Assembly: GCF_020520425.1 (NCBI RefSeq)
Contig: NC_079489.1
Coordinates: 90,996,810 to 91,060,809, forward strand
DNA: 64,000 bases
From: Spinacia oleracea
Lineage: Eukaryota > Streptophyta > Magnoliopsida > Caryophyllales > Amaranthaceae
Direction of reading: 5' to 3'
This document shows, one piece after another, positions 33,355 to 46,713 of this stretch. Position 1 is the first letter of the stretch; every line of letters starts with the position of its first letter. A program made the translations under genes and the position numbers. Under the pieces are notes generated by a model. It was not told where the DNA came from and did not search any database. It worked only from the letters and a program-made list of their open reading frames with translations.

Positions 33355-36300
33355 TTAGGGACAAGTGTGCATTTACCTAATTCCTTTGTCGCTCGATGCT
33401 TGCTCATGAACATAAGGTAAGAGTTGTGATCCTTATTATGTCCAGAGGTGTTTCTCGGTTCCAGAGTTCAACTGATCAAATAAACAGATAATCATAACCT
33501 ATGATTCATCCGAGCACGGCCATGCATTTTACAGTTTCTAGCTCTCCGAGTGGCCTTGTACAACTTTTAAGCATCTCATCCCGATTTATGGGAGGACAAT
33601 CCCAATCTTGTGATCTTGAGATTAGACTTCGTTTGATAGGTGATTACCTGAGCGTTGCCTTTATAGCCTCCTTTTACGGTGCGACGGTTGGTCAACGTCA
33701 AAGCAACCAGTTCTCAAACAAGTAATCTCAAATCACTCAGGTATTGAGGATTTAGTGTCTAATAATTTTAATGAAATTTACTTATGACAGATTTTCATCT
33801 CTTATAGTAAAGTTTCATAGGTCTGTCCGATACTAGTCTTCCCAAAGTAAGTATCTATGCAAATGATTACGACATTGCCATGTCCACATAGTTCAAGAAA
33901 CAGAACTACTAGTCATCTTGCATTCTAGTCGTCTAACATTTTCTATGCGTCCATCTTTATAGAAAACTACGACCAGGGACCATTTTCAACTTTTGACATT
34001 CAAGTTCACTTGATAGACATTTCTTAGTCACAGGACTGGTCCTGACAGTCTATCTTGAATATTTCGTCAAATTGAAGGGACTCATCATTTAATACTAAAC
34101 CAAGATTAAATGGAATATGAAAATACATTTCATATATGATAAATGTTCAACCCCAATGTTTTACAACCATGGGCCTCTAACCCATCTTTAAAATAGTTCA
34201 TGGAATTCAAAGCTATGCTTGATTTCCAATGCTACAATGTGAGTGTTGTTTCTCACTTGTTGCTTGGGTTTAGTTATCATGCTTTGCCAATCTTAATATC
34301 CTTTTCATCGAATGTCTTTTCGAGATAGGATGATAAGATCTTTTGAGTGTGTTTAGTTTGTGATCTATTCTTTCTAGCTACAAGAGTGGTTCTACGCATT
34401 TCGCAATGAAGAACCATCAAGTCAGCAGACATGTGATCTACCCAAGTTCAATGAAGAACTCTTTAACATAAACAACTCTGTTCTATTGCTTCTTAGGCAA
34501 TAAGTACTTTTACTTCAACTGTTTAGGTTGCTAGTGATGCTTTGTTTGGATTTACTTATCCAAGCAGTTCACAGATATGTGGAAGACTTTCCAGCTGTAT
34601 CTTTGGAACATAGAAATTAATATTTTAATTTCCCACGCAACAACTCATGGTCTCCAATCCATGTTGCCATTTCAAAACACGATGCTCTTTAGCTCATCCT
34701 TGTCAATGGTTAACTCCAAAGGGTCTTGCTTGATCCTTTGCCAGTGTTTATGCGTGTAGCATCAATATTTAGCATATCTTTATTTCCTTGAATCAAGAAC
34801 TATTCCTATGTACCTTTTCAAGTACCATAAGTATTCTCGATCTCAATCTAGTTGATCTTCACTTAGATCAATAGAGACTGGTATATGTTCGTCATGCCTA
34901 AAGCCATACGATACGTTTTTGGCGATCCTCATATTATATTATACATGATAAATTCTTTTGTAGAATAATTCCCAATTGAATTCTATTCATGTAACTTTAG
35001 CTCATTCAATTTCAGTAGATACTGAATCCAGCTAAATTCTTTGACATATAATATAGGTTAAGAATCTCACTTAGATCCTTTGATGTTTAACTTAGTAAAT
35101 GCTTATACATAGTTCAAACATTCATTATTTAGATTTATTCACATGGGTCGAATATCTCCAATGGAGTCTTCCGTGTTTGATTTAGTAAATGCCATTACTT
35201 AATCTAAAACAATATTATAAGATCTTAAATAGATCTTAATACCCAGTATGTACTAAGTTTCGCCATGGTCCATCATTGACGAATAATTTCAAATCTAAGT
35301 CATTAGTTTTTGAATGTTATTTCACAATAGAGAGATATGTGTGTGATACACATAGGACCAAATAAGTTTTACGTACTCCCACTAAACTTCTTATATATCC
35401 ATAAGAATCATGTACATTTTATGAAACTAAAATACTTATTAGCTTCACTAAAATACAATTCCAATTCCCAATTGCTTGCTTAAATCTGTACTTAGATTTC
35501 ATAAGCTAGCTTTCCTTTTCAAGCATTATTTGGATCCACAAATCCTATGACATGCCATGTATATAGTTTCTTCCAACATTTGATTGAGGAATACGTTTTG
35601 TCATCCAATTGCCATATGTACCTATATGCAATCATTGCTTGAATTATAGACTTGAGCATTACGATTATGCATGAGGTTTCAACACAATCCATGCCATGAA
35701 TTTGCTTGTAACCTTTAGCAACTAATCTAGCTTTGTGTGTTAACACAATTTCATGTTTGATGGTTTTTATCCTTAAAACAAACTTGCAACCAATAGGTGT
35801 GAAACTATTCTTGCAAATCAACAAAATTTCATTTTTGTCATCAAAACATTGAGTATGTTTTATGGCCTCTAACCATTTAAAACATTTGAGTCTATATATG
35901 GCCTCTAACCATTTTAGGGAATCTGGGTTTCGTCATAGCTTTCTAACAGGTCACAAACTCATTAATCTATATGATAATAGTTTGACTGCAAGTTGTAGGT
36001 TTCTTCACTATCTAATAGAAGAATCGCATAGCTTCAGTGACCTGAACTCCATGTTTCTTCACTATCCAATAGAAGAATATCATAGTTCCAGTGACTTGAA
36101 CTCTATGCCTACTTGGGTATAGAACATCAAACAAATAGAATATCAATAGCCACTTGAAAGTCCTTTGAATATTCTGTTCTCCTTGGAGCACTTGTAAAGT
36201 CTTCTAAGAGATGTCTATTCTTTAAAGCCACTTCTAAAGTCCTTAAAGAATAAGTGTTCGGATTTTCTAAAGAACTTCGAAAAGCCTCCGGAATCTCCGT

Positions 36301-38200
36301 TTTATGTTTGTTGTTCGCCTCGAAGACTTTCGAGGTCTATTTTTCTCCCACTTGTCATTTTGGAAACGAATCTCCAAAAGGACATTATTTCGAGCAAACA
36401 AACATTTTGTTCTCAAAAATTCGTGGTAGAAACAATACCCGTGTGTCTCATTTGAATAAATCACAATGAAACATATATCTATGCTTGGGCCTTAGTTTGT
36501 CGAATGACAAACACTTAGCTCCCACTGAGTTTAGCAACTCTCTAGATATATAATTATTGAAAAGATATTCTGAAATTACTTTTCAATAGCTTTGACGAAT
36601 TTGGTTTAGTTTGGTGGTAGTTGAGAATTTTGTTTTAGAAATTATAGGAAAAGTCTTTATGATCCATCATTGATCGAATCAAGTACTAATCGACTTCGAT
36701 CATTCCAACTTAGATATGCCATATCTTATGGAGCTAGATTGTGAATTTACTACACACAATCTTTGATGATCAATTTTGGTCTTCAAGTAATCATCAACAT
36801 GATCTAACCTAGATCTTTGTGATTTGTTGCCAAGTGGGATTTATACTTCTGAATCTTTGAACTAGCCAAACAGATTCAAACTTATATCACATTGAGTAAA
36901 TAAACCTATATTCACTCAAATCTGTGTGAAATAATAAAGTCATAAAACCTTTCTTTAGCTTTGAACTCTATCGTCTAGGCGTTCTAACAATAGTTCATAT
37001 CTTTTGTTACTTTCAACAAGTAAGACTAGCTTGTATTGAATTGATCTAGAAATCAATCAACTTTCAAAAGTCCATCAAAATAGAGCTTATGAGTGTTAAC
37101 TTGTTGATATGGTCTAAGCAACAATGCCAAAGATTAGTGGAACTCAAATCAAGGGTCTGATTTGAACCTAGTAAAGTTTTATTGTTAAAGAGTTGTTTGT
37201 TTTAATCAAGCATATTGACTCAACCCGTAAATGACCGTTTCATTCAAATAAACAAACAAACATTGTTTTTGTTCTTCTGAATGTGAGTCTTTCTGTGTTT
37301 GAAGTAGAAATTTAGGTATGCTGATTATGGAACAAAATAGCCATTAAGTTCCAGCCTTTGAAAGGACTTAAAACAAACTAGATGACCCTACAACTAATGT
37401 AGCATTGCCATGCTTCATTTCCCACTTGTAGGTCATTAGTGTAGCCTAGCTTCCATTGTTTGAGTTATTACCGAAGTAAGAACCTCAAGCGGTATATGAT
37501 ACCAAGGAAGTTTGATTGCTAGGTCACTTCTCTTTAAATATTAACTTTTAGGTAGAAACGGAATTGTAAATTCCTTTCATTTGTTCCTTTGTTTTCCTAT
37601 TTCTTGTACCCTTTCTTATAGTCTTAAGAATTGAATTCTTTAGAGTTGACTTTTATACTTTGTTAGACATGTCCAATGTCACTCCAACAAGGTTCTTACC
37701 ATTTTAATTTATGTTGAATATTTTGTTTCAACTAGATGATCTTACCAGAAGCTTCTAAAGTTCTCTAAGCATCGATCTATTCGAATGTCTAGGGACTAGA
37801 CTCATTCGAGAATTAAATGGACAAAGATGTTAGGTTGTTAACCATTGGTAAAGCTGAGCGTTTAAGCTCAATGCTTTATGATCTCAAAACTACAGTGTAT
37901 TTTGAATTCACAAGCACCAATTGGTTTGCCTTTCGATTTTGATACTCGAAAACAACCATAAAAGTCGCTATAAGAAACGTACATTTTAAATTGCTCATTT
38001 TCTCTCATTTCCGTGAATCGTTCTTGGATTCACTACCAATCGAGGAAAGTTACTGTTACCTTTCTAAAAGGATTTACCGCAGTGCAAGATATTTAATTAT
38101 AAACAATAATTAAAACATACATTGAAGCATGCAAAGTCTAATCATTTATCATGAGTAATAACTTGAGAATTAAAGCAATCATGCAATTGAAACAAGTTAT
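33355..38200 (-). other. Element E internal, decayed gag-pol position
   Basis: No intact coding region. It aligns with 14334-19229 of B over its length, with the RT relic at 35519-35824. The PPT-proximal 74-codon antisense frame (33501-33725) differs from A by two silent changes noticed by eye. Confidence 0.6.
35519..35824 (-). pseudogene. Decayed copia RT relic in element E
   Basis: NSFTPIGCKFVLRIK, KARLVAKGYKQIHGMDCVET, VMLKSI, then IWQLDDKTYS (compare IWQMDVKTAF) and GFVDPNNA (compare GFEDPKNA). It is slightly longer than the relic of B. The first catalytic Asp region is altered and the YVDD part is absent. Confidence 0.85.
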
Positions 38201-38881
38201 TAGCATTTTATTCGAATTTAATGTTCCGGCAGGTGTGAATAAAATGATTCCAAGACCCTAAAACCATTGAAGAATTAAGCACATTATGTATTTTGACTCA
38301 ATTCTAAAACATTTTAGGTAAGCAAAAGCCTTTTGCTAATAGTCTAGAAACTACTCTTGGTTGATAGGTACGTCTAAGAACTTATTAGGTAAACCTATCG
38401 ATTTTGCCACGACATAAAAGGACTCCTTACTTATATCGTTGAGTTTCACCAAAACTAACATGTACTCACAATTATTTGTGTACCTTACCCCTTTAGTATC
38501 GATAAGTAACACTTCGCTATGGCGGAAAACTATTACTAAGATCGATGAATAAAGGATATCCAAGTAAGTGTTATTTTGGCATGGCACCTTTTAACTCAAT
38601 TTTTTTTTAAGTTTGGAACTTAAGGCTCTTACTATGTTGGTTAGATTTTAAGTGAACTAAAATCCTTAATCATGCAACATAATCAAGCTTTGATCTCATG
38701 CATATTTAAGACATATTTAAAGGCAATAAATAACTTAAAACATGCATAAGATAAATGTGATCTAGTATGGCCCGACTTCATCTTGGAGCTTCAACTTCAA
38801 AGTCCGTCTTGAAAATCTCCGTGGGAGGCGCCATTTTCTTCAAATAGGATAAGCTATAATTAAACTAATTACAACTATTTG

Positions 38882-39060
38882 ATGGTACGCAGACCATATT
38901 TGAATTGAAAAACAATTTTGGTACTTTAGACCAATTACATTCAAATTAATGGTACGCAGACCATATTTTCTATCCTATTTGGGCCATACTAGTCACTTCA
39001 TAACCTGCAAAACAGTACATATATAATATATACCATTCACCCATTCATTATCATGAATGG
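38882..39060 (-). other. Leader hairpin trio of element E
   Basis: ATGGTACGCAGACCAT at 38882-38897 and again at 38949-38964, CCATTCAT-TATC-ATGAATGG at 39041-39060. Order and spacing are as in A and B. Confidence 0.6.
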
Positions 39061-39569
39061 CCCACATAGCTGGTTAGTAAAACACGTTATGCATCACATA
39101 AATATTTGCAGCAATTAATTAAGGGCACCAATAATCTACCAATTATTCAGTCCTTATTAATTCTAATCAAGTTGTTTAACCTTAAGGGATTCGTAGACCA
39201 AATCAAGAGTTTATGACTAAAGTTGCTCCCACTTAAACCAATAACTTTATATGCTTTACTAATTTTAAACATAAAAATGTATTAAAGCTCATATAAGTTT
39301 AACCGGAAACATACAAGTTTAATTAAAATTTAAAGCTCATATAAAATTATAATTGAATCCATTTATTTAATTTATTTTCAGTTGAATTAAATGAATTTAA
39401 ATTAATTCAAGGATTTAATTTTAGTAAAATAATTAGTATAAAATAACATTTATAATAATTATAATATTCAAAATTAAACTCCAAGAAAACAATTTAAATT
39501 ATCAATTTTAAAGTTAATTAATATTATTTCCGAACTGAAAATTCAAAATCAAAATCAAAACGTACCAAT

Positions 39570-40030
39570 CGTCGCAAGACGAGGCACTTGGGCTTGCGCC
39601 CAAGTCCCATCAAGCTACGAGGCAGCGCGCCCCGCTCGATTGATCATAGCACAAGGCACACACAACCACACGCCACAGCTGGCCACGCAGCGCGCAACCT
39701 TGTGCTGTGTCGCGTGTTGCTGCGCACGCCAGCGCGCGCTGAGCGAGGGATCGCTCCCTGCTCGCGCGTTCTGCTTGCTGGCTGGGCGAGCCAGGCGCGC
39801 TGTGGCGCGGCAGCATCGCTTCCCACACGCGTCTTGCTCGTCGCTCGTGCCTTAAATCGTCGCCCTCGCCCATCGTATAGCACACACGACACACACGCAC
39901 AGGCTCCCTTGCCTCGTGCGCGCGCCATGCGCTATGTTGCTCGCTGCATTCGTACCGCACGGGCGACGAGCTCCCTTGCTCGTCGTCGCATGCCCGCACT
40001 ATACAACACCCCTTAAGGGTAACACGTAGC
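39570..40030 (-). repeat. GC-rich leader block of element E
   Basis: Homologous in its outer part (GACGAGCTCCCTTGCTCGTC near 39965) to the islands of A and B, but without the long tandem core. The open frames in it are compositional. Confidence 0.7.
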
Positions 40031-40728
40031 TTCCTTTAATTCAAAATTAATGACAAATTAATAAAACATATTAATTTCATAATTTTAGGGCGAAAAATCG
40101 AAAATTTATTAATCAATTAATTTCCGATTAACTTGGATTCAAATCTAGGTCATAAAAATTTAAAATTTAAAATAAATTAACAATTTTTATGGTGGATTTT
40201 AATCATAGATACCTAATTAAACCATTAATTAATTATGAAAATCAAATTAATTCTAAATTATTCGATTTTCAACAAATTAATCATAATTACAAATTAGGTT
40301 GTATAATTAACAACGCTAGGCATTCAAACTTGTTAAACATATACTGTAGGTCAATCAAAAATTCAAGATTTATCAACAAGAATCGCAAATATTTAATTTA
40401 ACATCTTAAATTTACAAACTTTTGCGTTCGAAAAACTAAAACCTTCGAAAAGTCATAGTTAAGCTTCGAATTTGGGAATTATGGGTTCGGCCGAAAAATT
40501 CTATTTTTGTCAAAATTTTAGAATGCCTTTTACATGCGGAATTGACACAAAAATCACTCGATTTGGATGAGTAACGAAGAAACTGCCGAAAAACTGCGTA
40601 CATATAATTAAATAAATGCAATTTGCAATTAATTAACAATTACGAAAAATTAATCACCCCTTTTAATTCCTTGCAAATTTGTGAAATTTAACCATGTTTA
40701 TGCAATTTAGATTATAAAAATAATAAGA

Positions 40729-40742
40729 GGCTCGTGATACCA
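40729..40742 (-). other. PBS of element E
   Basis: Ends GTGGTATCACGAGCC with the same one-base insertion relative to initiator tRNA-Met as in A-C. Confidence 0.85.
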
Positions 40743-40743
40743 C

Positions 40744-42109
40744 TGTTAGGTTATGATTCATATGACAAAACATAAATCATGCGAAAAAACCATAAAGTCA
40801 GGAAAGCATATTATTTACACATAATCATTTAGCATAGTTTAGATGCATACACTTTGTTGCGTGCCCTCCCTAGCTGCGCCAGAACCGAACAAGAACAAGT
40901 CTTTAGGACTCCAAGTGTTGTCCCTCCGTAGATAGTCCACAGCATGTCCGGATCCGCCTTAAGCTTGATCAACTAGAATCGCCCTCAAGGTACTTGGAAT
41001 TTTCGGCAACTTGTAGGCAATTATGTGACTGAATTTTTGCTCTCAAAAATCACTTTGAACACTTGAATACTCGATCTAAATTATGAGCCCTTAACTCATA
41101 TTTATAGACCATGGAATAAGTAATCGAATCCTACTAGGATACGAATTAATTAAATTAGAATCCTAGTAGAATTCTTATTTAATTAATTTATCTTTTAGGA
41201 TTAGGAATGAGCATGACCCGCAAACGTGCAGGCCATGCCCGAGCATGACCCGCAAACGTGCAGGCCATGCCCGCGCACAGCCCACACGGCCGCTCGGCCC
41301 ACGCGAGCTACAAACCCACGCGAGCTGCAGCACACTGCGCGCGCTGCCACGGCCTGCTGGGCCTGGCGTGGCCTTGGATGTTCGTGTGGCGCGCTTGGCT
41401 TGCTGGGCGATGGCCCGGCTTCGTGCTGGGCCTTCGTCTGGCAGGCCTCGTCCGATGCTAATTCGTACGATACGCTTCCGATTAAATTCCCGATTCCGGA
41501 ATTTATTTCCGATACGAACAATATTTAATATTTTCGATTCCGGAATTAATTTCCGTTTCGAACAAATATTTAATATTTCCGTTTCCGGAATTATTTTCCG
41601 ATTCCGATAATATTTCCGATTCTGACAGTATTTCCGTTTCCGGCAATATTTCCGATTCCGGCAATATTTCCATTTCCGATAATATTTTCCGATACGTACC
41701 ATGTTTCCGTTTCTGGCAACATCTACGACTTGGATAATATTTATATTTCCGATACGATCCATATTTCCGTTTCCGGCAATATCATCGTTTCCGAAGTATT
41801 CATTTCTTGCCTGTGACGATCTCAGCTCCCACTGTAACCAAGATCCGTCGATTCCGAATATCCATAGATGGAGTATTTAATGCCATTAAATACTTGATCC
41901 GTTTACGTACTATTTGTGTGACCCTACGGGTTCAGTCAAGAGTAAGTTGTGGATTAATATAATTAATTCCACTTGAACTGAAGCGGCCTCTAGTCAGGCA
42001 TTCAGCTCACTTGATCTCACTGAATTATTAACTTGTTAATTAATACTGAACCGCATTTATTAGACTTAATATTATATGCATACTTGGACCAAGGGCACTA
42101 TTTCCTTCA
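40744..42109 (-). repeat. 5' LTR of element E
   Basis: 1,366 bp. Compared with the 3' LTR it lacks about 80 bp near 41208 and carries a 32-bp direct tandem duplication, 41209-41240 and 41241-41272 (GAGCATGACCCGCAAACGTG...). TATA at 41099-41106; U3 array at about 41460-41795. Confidence 0.95.
41099..41106 (-). promoter_or_regulatory. TATA box of the E 5' LTR
   Basis: TATAAATA on the minus strand, at the family position. Confidence 0.65.
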
Positions 42110-42118
42110 TCTTTGTCT

Positions 42119-43620
42119 ATGCCCAGGACCGTAGGTACTAGTAATCTTACTCCGTTAGATCCTGAGCCCGAAAGAACCTTTCGTAGACGAAGAAATTTCA
42201 TTGCAGAGTGTGGGAATTACTCTGATTCTGATCATAATATTAGCGGTCTTTTTCCTTCAGATACAGATACAATTTCAGAGATAGAGATGGGTGACGAAAC
42301 ACCACCACCAGTTGAGCCAAGGCTTACAGACTATTCTAAGCCAAGTCTGTCTGTGCTACCCAAGGCAATCATGCCTTCTATTGCAGCTGAGACCTTCAAG
42401 ATTGAGCCTGGATTGATTAACATGATTGAGAGACACCAGTTTGGTGGGGAAGCAGGTGAAGACCCAAATCTTTACATTCAATCTTTCATCCAATACTGCT
42501 CTACCATCAAGCAAATGGGATTAACTCCGGAGCAGACTATGGAGATTCTTTTTCCGTTCTCTCTGAGTGGGAAGGCAAAGTTGTGGATCAATGGGTTGAA
42601 TCGAGCAGCTATGAAAATGACTAACTAGGAGTCTTTGGCCCTTGCATTCTATGTGAAATATTTCCCACCTGAGAAAACAGCTCGTCTGAGGAGCCAGATC
42701 ATTTCTATTACTCAACAAGCAGATGAGAGTTTGTTCGAGGTCTGGGAAAGGTTCAAGGATCTACATAGAGAGTTCCCACACCATGGTTTAAGCGACTGGT
42801 TCTTGATTCAACAATTTTATAATGGTCTGGGTAATGACTCTAGACTTATTCTGGATTCAGCTGCTAGTGGGAGATTCATCCAACTTGCTGTGACTAGAGC
42901 TTTGGAGGTGATTGAGGAGATGGCCATTCATAATGCCCAGTATGGGAATCCTAGAGGCCTATCTAACAAGGGTGGTAAGCATGACTTAAATTCCATAGAA
43001 CAACTAACTGGCCAATGCTCAATCTGCTCAACCTGTTAGTGTAGCTGCAATGAATTCTCAAACCGTCAATGTCTGTGATAGTTGTGGGATGCCTGGTCAT
43101 TACGCACAGGAATGTAGGAGCTCTATTGAACAATGTAACGCATTCTAGTCCTACAAGAAGAATAATCCGTACTCCAATTCTTACAATGAGGGGTATAAAA
43201 ACAATCCCCTACTATCATACATGAGTACTAATATTCAGAACCCCCAACAGGTCTAACATCCACCACCACAACCATCATATCAACCACCACCATAACAATC
43301 ATACCAACCACAGAGTAGCTACAACCAACAGTCTAGTGGACCACCTGGGTTCCCTAGACAACACATATCACCTCCACCACCACAACCTCAACCCACACAA
43401 TCTGACCCTATGCTTGTAGAGATGAGGAATATGATGTTGCAGATGCAGAAGTCTCTGAGTGAAAAGGATGCTAAAATTGATGCTCTTACCGCCCATAATA
43501 AGATCATTGATACGCAGTTGGCACAGATGGCTACTACTCTTGCAGGGAGACCCCCAGGTCAACTCCCTTCACAGCCCGAGAATAGGGAAACTGCAAATGC
43601 TATTACATTGAGGAGTGGAT
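42119..43620 (+). pseudogene. Athila gag (element D), broken
   Basis: From the ATG at 42119 the frame gives a basic and acidic N-terminal part, then IEPGLINMIERHQFGGEAGEDPN and FPFSLSGKAKLWI, the retrotrans_gag domain. A TAG at 42626-42628 replaces a Trp, after which the same frame continues AFYVKYFPPEKTARLRSQI, ESLFEVWERFKDL and HGLSDWFLIQQFYNGL to about 43000. After a frameshift the CCHC knuckle C-DS-C-GMPG-H-YAQE-C appears near 43072-43115, followed by a Pro/Gln-rich stretch with stops at 43146 and 43254. The last open piece, MRNMMLQMQKSLSEKD to NAITLRSG, is the usual gag end before protease. Gag would form particles in the cytoplasm; this copy cannot. Confidence 0.9.
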
Positions 43621-44442
43621 GACGTTCCTTCTATGCCCGTTGAGGTTGAGTCTGAGGTGTCTGCTAGTGGTATGGTTAGTGAGGAAGCACCAAGGGTGGC
43701 CACGGATGGTGAACAAGCTGAAAAGGTAGTCTGTGAAAAAGAGGCTACAACTGAGGTTAAGAAGGGGACATATATTCAAGTACTTCCTATTGTACTCCCC
43801 TTCCCAAACCGGCAACTCAAGAGTAAGCTAGACAAACAGTTTGACGAATTCTTGGATGTGGTAAAAAACTTGCAGGTAACGGTTCCTTTTACTGAATTGA
43901 TTTTACAGGTTCCTGCATATGCTAAGTTTTTGGAAGATATTTTGACCAGGAAACGTGCTTTTTGTGAGGTGGAGACTGTAGCTTTTACTGAGGAATGTAG
44001 TGCTTATTTACAGAACAAGTCTCCACCTAAACTTAAAGACCCCGGGAGTTTTTCCATCCCATGTAACATTGGCACCGTTTTTATTGATAAGGCTTTATGT
44101 GATTTAGGTGCTAGTGTGTCTGTTATGGCTTTGTCTGCCTGTACTAAATTGAACATGGGTGAGCTTAAGGTTACTAATATCACCCTACAAATGGCCGACC
44201 GTTCTGTTAAATACCCCTTAGGTGTTTTAGAGGACGTTCCCGTTAGAGTAGGTAAATTCTACATACCTGTGGACTTTGTAGTACTAGACATGCAAGAGGA
44301 TTCCCAAATTTCCATTATCTTAGGTATACCCTTCCTTCACACGGCAGGGGCAGTTATTGATGTTAAAAGTGGGAAATTGACTTTGTCTGTTAGGGATGAT
44401 ATGGTGACTTTTAATCTGAATAGTTCCTTAAAGGTCCCATGC
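43615..44442 (+). pseudogene. Athila protease region (element D)
   Basis: The open frame contains LPFPNRQLKSKLDKQFDEFL, VPFTELILQVPAYAKFL, KDPGSFSIPCNIG, then the aspartic protease active site in ALCDLGASVSVM, and ILGIPFLHTAGAVIDV. The Asp is present. It is separated from gag by a frameshift near 43618 and from RT by stops at 44445-44580. Confidence 0.88.
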
Positions 44443-44585
44443 TAGAGGAAGAACAATGCTATCGAATTGATGTAGTTGATTTTATTATGCGAGATAACGT
44501 CTCCCAAGTTCTCGAAAGGGATCCCTTGGAGGCAGTGCTTTGTTGTGAATCCTCTACAGGTGATAACAGTTCTTGAAGGGCTGAA

Positions 44586-45983
44586 GTGAATGCTCTAGAG
44601 TTGGCTCTTGATGGTGGAGAGTCTGAACCCGAGGAGAGCACCAAATTGAGGAGGTTAGTTCGGCCGGTCTGTTCTGTAAAAGAGGTAAAGAAACCCGAAC
44701 TTAAACCTCTTCCTGCTAATCTTAAATATGCATTTTTGGATGATAAACAACTTTGCCATGTAATTTTCAGTACTGCACTTGATGCAGACCAGTTATCCCA
44801 ACTTCTTATTGTGTTGAAAAAGCACAAAAAGGCCATTTGGTACATTATTGACGATTTAAAGGGTATTAGCCTGATTTTTGGATGCATAAGATACATCTAG
44901 ATGATAATAAAAAACCATGCATTCAACCCCAACGTCGTTTGAACCCCATAATGCAAGATGTTGTGAAAGCTGAAGTTATGAAATTGCTTGATGCGGGTAT
45001 TGTCTTATGATGTGTCTGATTCTAAGTGGGTGAGTCCTGTTCAGGTAGTCCCAAAGAAAGGGGGGACGACTGTGGTTAGAAATGAGAAAAATGAGTTGAT
45101 CCCAACTAGGGTAGTTATAGGGTGGCGCATGTGTATTGACTACAGGCGTCTGAATGTTGCTACTAAAAAAGACCACTTTCCCCTTCCCTTTATTGATCAA
45201 ATGTTGGAAAGGCTAGCCTGTCACAAGTTTTTCTGTTATCTGGATGGTTACTCTGGTTTTTTCCAAATTCCCATACATCTAGACGACCAGGAAAAAACCA
45301 CTTTCACCTGTCCCTATGGTACTTTCACATATCGTAGGATGCCCTTTGGCTTGTGTAATGCACCTGCTACATTTCAACGTTGCATGATGAGCATCTTTTC
45401 TGAGTTTATTGAGTCTATCATGGAAGTGTTTATGGATGACTTTAGTGTCTATGGTACCTCTTTTGATTCCTGTTTGATTAACTTGACTAAAGTTTTGAAA
45501 AGATGCGAAGAATGTAACCTGGTCTTAAATTGGGAAAAGTGTCATTTCATGGTTACTGAAGGGGTGGTCTTGGGACATTTGATATCTGATAAGGGCATCC
45601 AGGTGGATCGAGCTAAGGTCCAAGTGATTGAACAATTTCCCCCTCCATTAAATGTGAAGGGTGTTAGAAGTTTTCTTGGTCATGCGGGGTTTTGTCGCCG
45701 CTTTATCAAGGATTTTTCTAAGATTGTTAAACCACTGACCCAGCTCCTCCTCAAGGATGCCCCATTTTTGTTTACTGATGCTTGTCGTGAGGCTTTTGAC
45801 AGGATTAAACATGCACTAATTTCGGCTCCTATCATCCGTTCTCTCGAATGGGATCTTTCGTTCGAGATAATGTGTGATGCAAGTGACTACGCAGTTGGGG
45901 CAGTTTTGGGTCAGAGAAAGGAAAAGGTCTTGCATGCCATCTACTATGCTAGTAAGATCGACCTTAGGTTAAGCTCAAGTTAA
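44586..45983 (+). pseudogene. Athila reverse transcriptase and start of RNase H (element D)
   Basis: The start LKPLPANLKYAFL and KKHKKAIWYIIDDLKGIS is followed by frame breaks at about 44880-45005. The main open piece then runs SKWVSPVQVVPKKGG, GWRMCIDYRRLNVATKKDHFPLPFIDQMLERL, TFTCPYGTFTYRRMPFGLCNAPATFQRCM, the catalytic VFMDDFSVYG, LGHLISDKGIQVDRAKV, VRSFLGHAGFCRRFIKDFSKI and the RNase H start IMCDASDYAVGAVLGQR. A frameshift near 45970 ends it. The motif order is that of gypsy pol. Confidence 0.93.
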
Positions 45984-46713
45984 TTATGCTACTACTGAGA
46001 AGGAGCTTCTAGCCATAGTCTATGCCTTGGACAAGTTTCGCACTTATCTGATTGGGTCCAAGGTAATAGTCTATACTGACCATGCAGCCCTTAAGTATTT
46101 TCTCTCCAAAAAGGAAGCCAAACCCAGGCTTATTCGATGGATACTACTGCTACAGGAGTTCGATCTAGAGATTCGCGACAAGAAAGGGGTTGAGAATGTG
46201 GTTGCAGACCACTTGTCTAGATTGAGGTATGATGATGGTAAAGTGTCTACACCTATCGATGATTCATTTCCGGAAGATCATTTACTTGCACTTGCCAGTC
46301 AATCACCATGGCTCGCAGACTATGCGAACTACATTGTAGGGGGTATTCTTCCGTCCGATCTTACATATCAACAGAAGAAGAAGTTCCTACATGGTGTTCG
46401 ATTCTACTTTTGGGATGATCCTTATTTGTTCCGTGAAACTGCTGAAGGGTTGTACAAGCGATGTGTTCCAGAATGGGAAGTTCATGGTATTATCAATAGG
46501 TGTCATTCTTCACCTTATGGTGGTCACCATGGACCTTCGAAGACTAATGCTAAGTTGTCGCAGTGCGGTTTCTACTGGCCTACTATGTTCAAGGATGCAC
46601 AGGCTTTTATTATGGCTTGTGATGCGTGCCAGAGGGTCGGAACATTTAGAGGAGGTATGAGATGCCACAGAACGGGATTCTTGAGGTCGAGGTTTTTGAT
46701 GTATGGGGGATAG
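45984..46713 (+). pseudogene. Athila RNase H end and integrase zinc domain (element D)
   Basis: After the frameshift the reading continues [19 protein letters not shown] (catalytic Glu), [26 protein letters not shown] (Asp) and VADHLSRL (Asp). It then gives the integrase HHCC module with [10 protein letters not shown] and CDACQRVG. A further frameshift near 46665 moves the gene to the next frame. Confidence 0.9.

Larger units (their letters stand above)
31921..42109 (-). mobile_element. Element E: non-autonomous copia-family element in the Athila leader
   Basis: LTRs 31921-33339 (3') and 40744-42109 (5'), flanked by TCTTT duplications (31916-31920 and 42110-42114). PPT 33340-33354, PBS 40729-40742. 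Total 10.2 kb. The internal DNA is homologous to B throughout, with the same RT relic and no gag-pol. The two LTRs differ by substitutions and indels, so E is older than A and B. Confidence 0.95.
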
